A stretch of DNA of 6,981 nt. Origin: CAZVEV01 sp964625865. Its GTDB lineage: Bacteria; Planctomycetota; Phycisphaerae; SM23-33. The notes under the pieces are model-generated. The model worked only from the letters and a program-made list of their open reading frames with translations, ran no database searches and was not told the origin of the DNA. Position 1 is the stretch's first letter. Each line of letters starts with the position of its first letter. The stretch covers positions 1 to 6,981 of the forward strand of contig CAZVEV010000310.1 of the NCBI GenBank assembly GCA_964625865.1, given 5' to 3'. This document shows, piece after piece, positions 1 through 5,512 of the stretch. A program made the position numbers and the translations under genes.

Positions 1-37
<37 letters not shown>

Positions 38-195
38 CGGGGAGGAGGGGAAGGGCCGGGATTCACCCGGCTAGTGACGAATCAGTGCGCCACCGGGGCA
101 AGCCCGGCGGTGGCAGTATCTCTGTACGTCAGTGACGTCTTGCGGATTCTTCTGGAATCTCGCATGTCGAGTTTCCGCCGCCCTGCCGCGGCGCC
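38..195. other. Non-coding stretch downstream of the esterase gene
   Basis: No supported gene lies here. It is the 3' side of the minus-strand esterase gene. It holds a GC-rich hairpin at 90-113 (arms CCACCG/CGGTGG with a GGG/CCC inner stem and a two-base bulge), a perfect dyad ACGTCA-G-TGACGT at 126-138, and a small dyad GATTC/GAATC at 145-159. None is followed by a T-tract on the minus strand, so none can be called a Rho-independent terminator. Transcription of the esterase probably ends by another mechanism or through the 90-113 hairpin. Confidence 0.5.
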
Positions 196-1638
196 TTACC
201 ACTTGTCGGTGCGGAACGGCGAGGCGGGGAGGCCTGCTTTGTTGTTGAGGTTGGGGACGGCTTTCTTGGACCAGCCGAAGCGCACGGCGGCGGGCTTGGC
301 CACCGCGTCGCAGGAGACCACCACCGTCTTGCCGTCGATCTTCGCCGACGCCTTGACGAACTTCTTGTCGGCCCCGGCGATGGTGAACCACGACAGCGGC
401 TTGCCATCGCGCGACACCAGTCCGCCGCCGACGCTGTCGAAGCTCAGGCGGATCGTCTTGCCCTCGACCGCCATCGACTTGTACAGCGGGCCCGAGTAGA
501 CGATATCCTTCCCGTAGTCCTTCGCCAGCGCCCACAGCGCCAGACGCTTGCCCACGTTCTGCTTGTCCTTCGGGTGGATGTCGTTCAGGTTGCCCGTGAT
601 GTCGGTCGTGACGCACATGCCCACGTTGGGCAGGGTCAGGCAGGCGGTCTGGGCTTCCCAGATATACGGCTGCTGCCCGTCGCGGTAGCGGGCGAACGGC
701 GCCAACTGCACCAGGTAGAACGAGAACTTGCCGCTGCCGTCGGGGGCGCCGGTGGTCTGCCCCCAGACCTTGCGCCACCCGTCGATGAGGGCGCGTTTCT
801 TGACGAAGTACTTCATGCCTTCGCCCATGTTCGACTCGCCCTGATACCAGATCGCTCCGCGAATGGCGAAGGGCACGAGCCCTCGCACCATGCCGTTATA
901 CAGCATCGCCGGCGACTGGTGGCTGCGCCGTCCCTTGACGCCGGATGCCGCCTTGCGGGCGTCGGTAGCCTGCGGCTTGAGGTCCGGCTCGCCGTCCAGG
1001 CCGCACTGCGGGATCCACGGCTCGACGCGCGTACCGCCCCACGCCGTGGCGATCAGACCCATCGGGACGTTGAGTTCCTTGTGGAGGTGGCGGCCGAAGA
1101 AGTACAGCGCGGCGGAGAAGTTCGGCACGGTCTTCGGGCTGCACTCGGCCCACTTGGCGTTGATGTCCGCCAAGGGGGTTGCCGACGGGCGCCGGGGGAC
1201 GAGGAACAGGCGAATCTTCGGGTACTTGGCGGTGGCGATCTCTTCCTTGGGGTTCGCCGATCGCGTCAGCGACCACTGCATGTTGGACTGCCCCGAGCCG
1301 ACCCAGACCTCGCCGACGAGAATGTTGCTCAGCGTGATGGTGTTGGAGCCTTTGACGACCATCGTGGCGCCTTTGGCGTTGGTCTTGAGCTTGTCGAGCG
1401 TGACCTTCCAGGCGCCCTTGGCGTCGGCGGCAGCGCTCTTGGACTGCCCGCAGAACGTCACGGTAACCTTCTCGCCGGCGTCGGCGGTGCCCCAGATCGG
1501 CACGGGCATGTTGCGCTGGAGGACCATGTTCGATGCGATAACCTGAGGCAGCTTGACCTCGGCGAGTGCAATCTGCGGTGCGGCGGCGATCAGCAGGGCG
1601 ATCCCTGCGACGAGGGCGTAACGGACAGTGCGATTCAT
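196..1638 (-). CDS. Secreted sialate O-acetylesterase-like SGNH hydrolase (SASA family)
   Basis: A 480-residue carbohydrate esterase, the usual length for this family. Residues 1-26 form a signal peptide with a hydrophobic core and an ALA cleavage site, so the enzyme should be exported. The catalytic block GQSNMQ places the nucleophile at Ser118. WYQGESN (264-270) is the second conserved block, and DIHPKDKQ (353-360) carries the expected Asp353/His355 of the SGNH triad. The family removes O-acetyl groups from sialic acids. Homologues in non-pathogenic environmental bacteria probably act on other acetylated glycans, so the substrate is open. I chose the ATG at 1638 over one nine codons upstream because it starts the signal peptide and has AAAGGA (1650-1645) six bases ahead. 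It is a single-gene unit separated by 108 bp from the toxin gene. A TATGAT -10-like box lies at 1707-1702, but no good -35 accompanies it. Confidence 0.93.
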   Translation of the reverse strand: MNRTVRYALVAGIALLIAAAPQIALAEVKLPQVIASNMVLQRNMPVPIWGTADAGEKVTVTFCGQSKSAAADAKGAWKVTLDKLKTNAKGATMVVKGSNTITLSNILVGEVWVGSGQSNMQWSLTRSANPKEEIATAKYPKIRLFLVPRRPSATPLADINAKWAECSPKTVPNFSAALYFFGRHLHKELNVPMGLIATAWGGTRVEPWIPQCGLDGEPDLKPQATDARKAASGVKGRRSHQSPAMLYNGMVRGLVPFAIRGAIWYQGESNMGEGMKYFVKKRALIDGWRKVWGQTTGAPDGSGKFSFYLVQLAPFARYRDGQQPYIWEAQTACLTLPNVGMCVTTDITGNLNDIHPKDKQNVGKRLALWALAKDYGKDIVYSGPLYKSMAVEGKTIRLSFDSVGGGLVSRDGKPLSWFTIAGADKKFVKASAKIDGKTVVVSCDAVAKPAAVRFGWSKKAVPNLNNKAGLPASPFRTDKW

Positions 1639-1746
1639 GGGAGGTCCTTTCCTGGACGGTAACACTCGACTCTTGCCGCGGACACACTCCGGGCGACTCG
1701 TATCATAAACCCGCCGCAGGCTGGGCGGTATCGCGATGCATCTTTC

Positions 1747-2163
1747 TTACGCGGGCGAATACGTCGCGAGGAACTCGGCGGGGGTCTGGACAGGGATGTC
1801 GCCGGCGGGGAAGTGCTTTGGGTTGCGCGTGATGAGGCATGCGGCGCCGGCTCGCAGGGCGCTGAAGAACTGGATCGCGTCCTCGAAGTCCTTCATGTCC
1901 GCGTCGATCGCCTGGTTGAGGATCTGCTGATCGAGGTCCACGGGGCGGAAGATGTCGCGCAGGATCGACATCGCCTTGTCAGCGGCGCGGCGGTCGGTCG
2001 CCCGGCGCAGGATGTAGAAGACGTTCGGAAAGCTCAGTGCCGAGACAAAGCCGGCGATCCGGCCGGTTTCGGCAAGCGTCCAGATCTCGGCCGATGAGGC
2101 GTAGACCGGCTCGCGGCGAACCAGGACGTCCAGAAGGATGTTGGTATCCAGGAAGACGTTCAT
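1747..2163 (-). CDS. PIN-domain ribonuclease toxin (VapC-like, PIN_3 type)
   Basis: A 138-residue single PIN domain, typical length for a type II toxin. It begins MNVFLDTNILLD, giving the first metal-binding Asp6. The motif DADMKDFEDAIQ (87-98) supplies Asp/Glu residues of the acidic cluster (Asp92, Glu94, Asp95), and the ending ITRNPKHF (111-118) is the usual last strand. The second acidic position usual in VapC is not evident: SALSFPNVFYIL (41-52) has Asn47 there, which fits the PIN_3 branch. PIN toxins cleave specific RNAs, often tRNA or rRNA, using Mg2+; the target here is unknown. The start codon overlaps the antitoxin stop as ATGA, so translation is probably coupled and the two proteins should form a complex. 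It could instead be a stand-alone PIN nuclease, but the partner gene makes toxin-antitoxin far more likely. Confidence 0.9.
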   Translation of the reverse strand: MNVFLDTNILLDVLVRREPVYASSAEIWTLAETGRIAGFVSALSFPNVFYILRRATDRRAADKAMSILRDIFRPVDLDQQILNQAIDADMKDFEDAIQFFSALRAGAACLITRNPKHFPAGDIPVQTPAEFLATYSPA

Positions 2164-2411
2164 TGGGTCAGCCCGTACTTGTCCATCAGGGCGTCGGTAA
2201 GTAGATCAGCGGGGTCCGCGTCGGCGGGCAATTGCGCCAGGCCGCTGGCGCGGCGTGTCAGCGGGCCTATCCGACCGGGCTCGCCCTCGCCACTCGCCAG
2301 CGCCCGAACGAACTGGCTGAACATCGCCGAGACGCTCGTGCGGTTCTGTTCGGCGATCCGTTTGGCGTCGGCGACCACCTTCTCATCCACGCTCAGTGTC
2401 AACTTCGTCAT
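2160..2411 (-). CDS. Ribbon-helix-helix antitoxin (DUF6364-like) of the PIN toxin
   Basis: An 83-residue protein encoded directly upstream of the PIN toxin. Residues 2-8 (TKLTLSV) form the predicted DNA-contacting beta strand. Residues 9-22 and 26-39 form two helices of a ribbon-helix-helix dimerisation and DNA-binding fold. The charged C-terminal segment (about 62-82, with LTDALMDKYG) resembles the toxin-wrapping tail of the DUF6364 type of antitoxin. It should neutralise the toxin by binding its active-site groove and repress its own operon. AGGAGA sits about eight bases before the ATG and supports the start at 2411. The promoter and a candidate operator lie immediately upstream (2428-2474). 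The family name rests on pattern recognition of a short sequence; the antitoxin role rests mostly on size, fold and the ATGA overlap. Confidence 0.85.
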   Translation of the reverse strand: MTKLTLSVDEKVVADAKRIAEQNRTSVSAMFSQFVRALASGEGEPGRIGPLTRRASGLAQLPADADPADLLTDALMDKYGLTQ

Positions 2412-2427
2412 GATCGAACTCTCCTGT

Positions 2428-2474
2428 ACGTACCGTTCTTACAGAAGTATACGTGCCCATGGCGAAAAAGGCAA
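2428..2474 (-). promoter_or_regulatory. Toxin-antitoxin promoter with overlapping operator dyad
   Basis: On the minus strand a -35 TTGCCT (2474-2469), a 17-base spacer and a -10 TATACT (2451-2446) form a good sigma-70 type promoter, with a start near 2439, about 28 bases before the antitoxin ATG. A dyad centred on 2441 covers the -10 and start site: outer arms ACGTA/TACGT (2428-2432 and 2450-2454) and inner arms TTCT/AGAA (2436-2439 and 2443-2446). An 8-bp palindrome GTACGTAC (2426-2433) overlaps its edge. Placement over the -10 is what is expected for autorepression by the ribbon-helix-helix antitoxin. The hexamers and dyad are seen; repression is inferred. Confidence 0.55.
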
Positions 2475-2517
2475 GACCGACCATCGACAATAGTGTACCA
2501 TTTCCTGCCGTGAGACC

Positions 2518-4179
2518 ATGACTGACACGACCAAACCCTTCGGATTCTCCGCGCGGGCCCGGCGGTCAAAGCGGCAGCCGATCAGCTTCCTGATGGCCCA
2601 GGGGGTCGAGAACCCTGACGTGATCTCCCTGGCGGCGGGACTGGTGGACTACGAGACCTTGCCGGCGGCGCCGATGGCGAGGCTGGTTGACGAAACGCTC
2701 GCCGACCCGGCTGCGGCCCGGGCGGCTTTGCAGTACGGGACCACCGAGGGGTACGAAGCGCTCCGCGAGGCGCTGCTGGCCCACGTGGCGGGCCTGGACG
2801 GCTGGCGCCCCGGCGAGATGAACCTGACGGGCGACGACGTGGTCGTCACCGCGGGCAGTCAGCAACTGTTGTTCATCCTCTCGGACGTGCTCATCGACCC
2901 GGGCGACATTGTGATCACGAGTTGGCCCAGCTACTTCGTGTACACCGGCACGCTGGAGGCCCTCGGCGCTGAGGTGCGGGCGGTGGATATGGACGCCGAC
3001 GGCATGGTGCCGGCCTCGCTGGAGGCCGTCCTGGCGGGCCTGGCCGACGAAGGCGCCTTGGGCCGGGTCAAGATCGTCTACGTCGTCAGTTATCACCAGA
3101 ACCCCACGGGCATCACGCTGGCCGAGTCGCGGCGCGGGCGGATTGCGGAGATCGTCCGGACGTATTCGCGCGAGCACCGCATCCTGCTGCTGGAAGATGC
3201 GGCCTATCGCGAGCTGACGTTCGAGGGCCAGGCCCCGACGTCGATGAAGCGATTCGATCCGCGCAACGAGTACGTCGCCGTGCTGCAGACGTTCAGCAAG
3301 CCGTTTGCCCCGGGGCTCAAGACCGGCTACGGCATCCTGCCGCGCGACCTGGTCGAGCCGGTGATCCTGCAGAAGGGCAATCACGACTTCGGGTCGGCGA
3401 ACTTCTGTCAGCACGTGCTGGCCCGTGCGATGGACCAGGGCGTCTACGCCCGCCACGTCGCCGAACTGTGCCGCTCCTACGCCGCCAAGCGCGACGCGAT
3501 GCTTGCCGCCCTGGACGAGCACGTCGGCGACCTGCCCGGCTGCACGTGGACCCACCCGTCGGGCGGGCTGTACATCTTCCTGACGCTGGGCGAGGAGTAT
3601 GAGACCGGGGCCGACGGCGCCCTGTTCCAGCGCGCCATCGACGAGGGCGTGCTCTACGTCCCGGGCGAGTACTGCTACGGCCCCGACCCCACGCGCACGG
3701 CCCCGCGAAACACCATCCGCCTGAGCTACGGCGTCTGCCCGCCCGAGAAGATACGCCCCCCCAACGCCGCCCTGGCCCGAGCGATCAAGAGCGACGGCCA
3801 AACGAAGGGCGAGTCGTACAGTGCGGCGATGACTGCGGCGCAGAAGGCGGGCAGGTCGTCGGGCTTGCGGGCGGTGATCAGCTTGCCGTCGATGACACAT
3901 TCGGCGTCGGTCCAGTCGGCGCCGGCGTTGATCATGTCGTGCTTGATCGCGATGAAGCTCGTCGCCCGCTTGCCGCGCAGGGCGTTGGTGCAGCAGAGCA
4001 TCCAGCCGCCGTGGCAGATCGCGGCCAGGATGATGTCGGCGGCGACGCACTGGGTGATGAACCGGAGCATCGACTCGTCGCGACGCATGAAGTCCGGGCA
4101 CCATCCGCCCGGGACGATCACCGCGTCGAAGTCCTCCCCCTCGACCTGCCTGGCCGCGGCGTCCGAAACGCACGGATAG
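2518..4179 (+). CDS. PLP-dependent aminotransferase, class I/II, with aberrant C-terminal extension
   Basis: Residues 1-424 are a complete fold-type I aminotransferase of the kind related to LysN and the MocR C-terminal domain, without a DNA-binding domain. Visible landmarks are SLAAGL (37-42), QYGTTEGYEALR (72-83), the NPTG block (195-198), cofactor-ring Asp227 in LLEDAAY, the Schiff-base Lys261 in TFSKPFAPGLKTGY, and the carboxylate-binding Arg401 in NTIRLSYG. It transfers an amino group between an amino acid and a 2-oxo acid in the cytoplasm; the substrate cannot be read from the sequence. Homology should end near ALARAIK (418-424, base 3789), yet the frame stays open to TAG at 4179. Residues from about 433 to 553 are simply antisense to the convergent PfpI gene and look nothing like a domain. 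No clear Shine-Dalgarno precedes the ATG; the start is chosen because the N-terminus fits the family. Confidence 0.88.
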   Translation: MTDTTKPFGFSARARRSKRQPISFLMAQGVENPDVISLAAGLVDYETLPAAPMARLVDETLADPAAARAALQYGTTEGYEALREALLAHVAGLDGWRPGEMNLTGDDVVVTAGSQQLLFILSDVLIDPGDIVITSWPSYFVYTGTLEALGAEVRAVDMDADGMVPASLEAVLAGLADEGALGRVKIVYVVSYHQNPTGITLAESRRGRIAEIVRTYSREHRILLLEDAAYRELTFEGQAPTSMKRFDPRNEYVAVLQTFSKPFAPGLKTGYGILPRDLVEPVILQKGNHDFGSANFCQHVLARAMDQGVYARHVAELCRSYAAKRDAMLAALDEHVGDLPGCTWTHPSGGLYIFLTLGEEYETGADGALFQRAIDEGVLYVPGEYCYGPDPTRTAPRNTIRLSYGVCPPEKIRPPNAALARAIKSDGQTKGESYSAAMTAAQKAGRSSGLRAVISLPSMTHSASVQSAPALIMSCLIAMKLVARLPRRALVQQSIQPPWQIAARMMSAATHWVMNRSIDSSRRMKSGHHPPGTITASKSSPSTCLAAASETHG

Positions 4180-4331
4180 CCCAGCTTGGACGGATACGTC
4201 GCGCCGGCCTCCGGGCCGACCAGCACGACCTTCACGCCGGCTTCGATCAGCCGGTAGTACGGATACCAGACCTCCATCTCCTGGTACTTCTGGTCCACCA
4301 TAATCGCCACGGTCTTGTCGCTCAGGGCCAT
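3726..4331 (-). CDS. DJ-1/PfpI family protein (class I glutamine amidotransferase-like fold)
   Basis: Residues 1-172 make one full DJ-1/PfpI domain: KTVAIMVD at the first strand, YQEMEVWYPYYRLIEAG (16-32), VIVPGGW (71-77) and the nucleophile elbow AICHGGW with Cys106 and His107. Members include intracellular proteases, glyoxalases/deglycases and chaperones, so the activity is not predictable. By my alignment to PfpI, the acidic partner of the cysteine appears replaced by Gln17, which may mean altered chemistry. The normal C-terminus is near LPAFCAAVIAAL (160-171). The last 30 or so residues are antisense to the aminotransferase gene and end at TAG 3728-3726. AGGAAGGA (4346-4339), seven bases from the ATG, is a strong ribosome binding site. 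A perfect palindrome sits just upstream of it. The gene lies downstream of the methyltransferase on the same strand, but the gap is 151 bp, so co-transcription is uncertain. Confidence 0.9.
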   Translation of the reverse strand: MALSDKTVAIMVDQKYQEMEVWYPYYRLIEAGVKVVLVGPEAGATYPSKLGYPCVSDAAARQVEGEDFDAVIVPGGWCPDFMRRDESMLRFITQCVAADIILAAICHGGWMLCCTNALRGKRATSFIAIKHDMINAGADWTDAECVIDGKLITARKPDDLPAFCAAVIAALYDSPFVWPSLLIARARAALGGRIFSGGQTP

Positions 4332-4338
4332 TGTCGTG

Positions 4339-4346
4339 TCCTTCCT
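4339..4346 (-). promoter_or_regulatory. Ribosome binding site of the DJ-1/PfpI gene
   Basis: AGGAAGGA on the minus strand, seven bases before the ATG at 4331. It is worth noting because a 12-bp-arm palindrome begins only eight bases upstream of it in the message, so a hairpin there could affect ribosome access. Confidence 0.7.
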
Positions 4347-4353
4347 ATCTGTA

Positions 4354-4378
4354 TATTTCGGAGTTCAACTCCGAAATA
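4354..4378. repeat. Perfect palindrome upstream of the DJ-1/PfpI gene
   Basis: Arms TATTTCGGAGTT (4354-4365) and AACTCCGAAATA (4367-4378) are perfect inverted copies around a single central C. With one mismatch the symmetry extends to 4350-4382. As RNA it would fold into an 11-bp stem with a three-base loop. There is no T-tract on either strand, so an intrinsic terminator is unlikely. It lies 22 to 47 bases upstream of the PfpI start, a position suited to a repressor operator or a 5' UTR hairpin. It could also be a dispersed intergenic repeat. Confidence 0.8.
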
Positions 4379-4407
4379 CACATTGTCGGTCTCTCGTGAA
4401 CACATGG

Positions 4408-4471
4408 GATTCTTGATTGTCGATTTCCGCCCGGGCGCCAATCGTCAGTCGTAAATCCAAGATCTACAATC
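4408..4471. repeat. Heptad-phased degenerate repeat forming an imperfect inverted repeat
   Basis: GATT occurs at 4408, 4415 and 4422, exactly seven bases apart. On the other side of a CGCCCGGGCG palindrome (4428-4437) the inverse motif recurs every seven bases: AATC 4440, AGTC 4447, AATC 4454, GATC 4461, AATC 4468. The first three pairs are mirror-symmetric about 4432.5, the same centre as the GC palindrome. The block sits directly after the methyltransferase stop. It resembles the heptanucleotide intergenic repeats of some bacterial genomes. A weak transcription-ending hairpin for the methyltransferase is another possibility, though it lacks a T-tract. Confidence 0.6.
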
Positions 4472-4474
4472 GAT

Positions 4475-5248
4475 TCATTTCCGTTCGTAGACGATCTGGC
4501 GCATGGTCCAGACGATGTCGGTTCGCTCGGTATTGGCGCGGGTCAGGGCGTCCAGGTCGCGGACCAGTTCGTCGATCATGTCCGTCGGGTAGTGCGTCTG
4601 GATGAACTCCGTGTGGCGCCAGATCTGGATGTTCATGTGGAACAGTCTGGCCGCCTGGGGGCGGGTCAGGGCTACCTGGACCACGTCACTGTTGCGGCGG
4701 CGCAGGCCCTCCGGCTCGGTCAACAGGTGCAAGGCGCGTCCGATGTAGAGTTCCTGCCCCTGGGCCCTCAGCATGGCCGCGACGGTGTCGACGTAGAACG
4801 CGAAGACGCTGTTTCGCGTGCAGACGGACTCGACTTCCTCTGCGAGCAGTCGTCCCCCGGGCCGCAACTGGGTGGCCCAGTCGGCCAGCAGGCGGGTCGG
4901 CTCGTTCATGTGCGTCAGGAGGAAGCGGCAGTACATCACGTCGGCGGGGGCCATTGGCAGGGGCATCCGCGTGATGTCATGCTGCCTGAACAACACGCCC
5001 TCGGTCTGCGACTGGGCGGCCAACTCGATGAAATGCTCCGAATGGTCCAGCCCGAGCGTACGTCGTCCGCCGGCGGCGCGGGCGAGCATACGGGTGGTGT
5101 GTCCGGGCCCGCAGCCCAGATCGATCGCCACGGCGGGCGCGTCACCGGCCGCGGCGCGCACGAACTGCTCACTGGTCGGGCCGAATGCCTCGTCCAGGGC
5201 ACCCAGGCGCTGGGTGGCCAGGTCGGTATCGCCAAACAGGTACTTCAT
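4475..5248 (-). CDS. Class I SAM-dependent methyltransferase
   Basis: A 257-residue cytoplasmic protein with a Rossmann-type methyltransferase domain. Motif I is AIDLGCGPGHTT (41-52), the acidic ribose-binding residue is Asp68 in LGLDHS, motif III contains HDITRMPL (90-97), and motif IV is DVMYCRFLLTHM (103-114). LRPGGRLLAEE (128-138) is the usual post-IV strand and turn. The C-terminal 110 residues are less conserved and probably bind the acceptor; no substrate can be named. The ATG at 5248 gives the family's normal N-terminus, but its Shine-Dalgarno is weak (only a GAG about ten bases upstream). No promoter is evident in the 60 bases between the start and the terminator at 5308-5336, so expression may depend on read-through from the promoter at 5512-5484, i.e. 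on the leader RNA described separately. The gene is followed by the heptad repeat. Confidence 0.92.
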   Translation of the reverse strand: MKYLFGDTDLATQRLGALDEAFGPTSEQFVRAAAGDAPAVAIDLGCGPGHTTRMLARAAGGRRTLGLDHSEHFIELAAQSQTEGVLFRQHDITRMPLPMAPADVMYCRFLLTHMNEPTRLLADWATQLRPGGRLLAEEVESVCTRNSVFAFYVDTVAAMLRAQGQELYIGRALHLLTEPEGLRRRNSDVVQVALTRPQAARLFHMNIQIWRHTEFIQTHYPTDMIDELVRDLDALTRANTERTDIVWTMRQIVYERK

Positions 5249-5307
5249 CGTGTCATCTCGTTACGGTCACGCATTCATCAAACGACCGGGCAAACCCTCT
5301 GCTAAGC

Positions 5308-5336
5308 AAAAAGGCCCGTTCGTCAGTAACGGGCCT
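5308..5336 (-). terminator. Rho-independent terminator in the methyltransferase leader
   Basis: On the minus strand AGGCCCGTT (5336-5328), a seven-base loop ACTGACG and AACGGGCCT (5320-5312) form a perfect nine-pair GC-rich stem, followed at once by a run of T (five counting the last stem base, 5312-5308). The T-tract exists only in the minus direction, so it terminates leftward transcription. No supported protein gene ends just before it, and the methyltransferase starts about 60 bases beyond it. It is therefore either the end of a small RNA or a regulated leader terminator. Confidence 0.8.
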
Positions 5337-5364
5337 GGTCAGTCACTCGCATGGTCTTGCATGC

Positions 5365-5475
5365 TTACGGCCCGTTCTTGTTCGGTACGGTCCAGAACCA
5401 TCGCACCGAGTGCAGAGACCTCGCCCCGGTGGCGGGCCGCGTGGGATAGTCGTATTGCGATGGCGTTCTGATCAT
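5365..5475 (-). other. Possible 36-codon leader peptide within the leader RNA
   Basis: An ATG lies at the predicted transcription start (5475) and opens a 36-codon frame ending TAA at 5367-5365. The peptide starts MIRTPSQYDY and ends RWFWTVPNKNGP. Codons 26 to 28 are UGG UUC UGG (Trp-Phe-Trp), and the third overlaps the segment that can sequester the antiterminator strand. This geometry is that of ribosome-mediated attenuation. Against it: there is no room for a Shine-Dalgarno unless translation is leaderless, only two Trp codons are present, and the downstream gene is not a tryptophan-pathway gene. The peptide resembles no protein I know. Confidence 0.22.
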
Positions 5476-5483
5476 GGAGGCCC

Positions 5484-5512
5484 CTTATACAAACCGCAGT
5501 TCCTCGCGTCAA
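5484..5512 (-). promoter_or_regulatory. Sigma-70 type promoter for the leader RNA and methyltransferase
   Basis: On the minus strand -35 TTGACG (5512-5507) and -10 TATAAG (5489-5484) are separated by exactly 17 bases, five of six consensus matches each. The predicted start is near 5477-5475. A dyad GTCAAGG/CCTTGAC (5508-5514 and 5519-5525) overlaps the -35 and could be a repressor or activator site. This is the best promoter match in the window. Confidence 0.65.

Larger units (their letters stand above)
5308..5477 (-). ncRNA. Candidate attenuator/riboswitch-like leader RNA of the methyltransferase gene
   Basis: The stretch runs from a predicted start site near 5477 to the terminator T-tract. 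A long stem pairs 5470-5456 with 5405-5393 (CCAUCGCA with UGCGAUGG plus CAGAA with UUCUG, a two-base bulge between) and encloses 50 GC-rich bases. Then GGACCGU (5393-5387) can pair with ACGGGCC (5375-5369), one mismatch. A hairpin GCAUG/CAUGC (5364-5349) follows, then the terminator. The segment AACGGGCC (5376-5369) duplicates the terminator 3' arm and is complementary to its 5' arm over eight bases, so an antiterminator and the terminator are mutually exclusive. No SAM, SAH, T-box, cobalamin or other riboswitch signature I know is visible. A free-standing small RNA is the main alternative. Confidence 0.5.

Noticed and set aside
90..113. GC-rich hairpin as terminator of the esterase gene
   Set aside because: The stem is good, but it is 83 bases past the stop and no T-tract follows on the minus strand.
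126..138. ACGTCA-G-TGACGT perfect dyad downstream of the esterase
   Set aside because: Six-base arms alone, next to a contig end and not near any promoter, are too weak to call a regulatory site.
574..1662. Long open frame on the plus strand opposite the esterase
   Set aside because: It is the antisense shadow of a gene with clear catalytic motifs and a signal peptide. Its own translation is low-complexity, rich in Gly, Arg and Ala, with no family pattern.
1711..1728. CCGCC/GGCGG hairpin as terminator of the toxin gene, with TATGAT at 1707-1702 as esterase promoter
   Set aside because: The stem is only five pairs and is followed by GTTTAT rather than a T-tract. The -10 box has no acceptable -35 (TACCGC at 17 bases).
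1730..1741. Overlapping palindromes ATCGCGAT and ATGCAT
   Set aside because: Short palindromes of this size are expected by chance and have no promoter or repeat context.
2566..4173. 535-codon minus-strand open frame opposite the aminotransferase
   Set aside because: An Arg/Gly/Gln-rich shadow produced by high GC at third positions. The opposite strand carries the Schiff-base lysine and other aminotransferase motifs.
5308..5477. Leader as SAM or SAH riboswitch, T-box or 6S RNA
   Set aside because: The conserved cores I know for these classes are absent, there is no T-box sequence, and the RNA folds as separate domains rather than the single long rod of 6S RNA.
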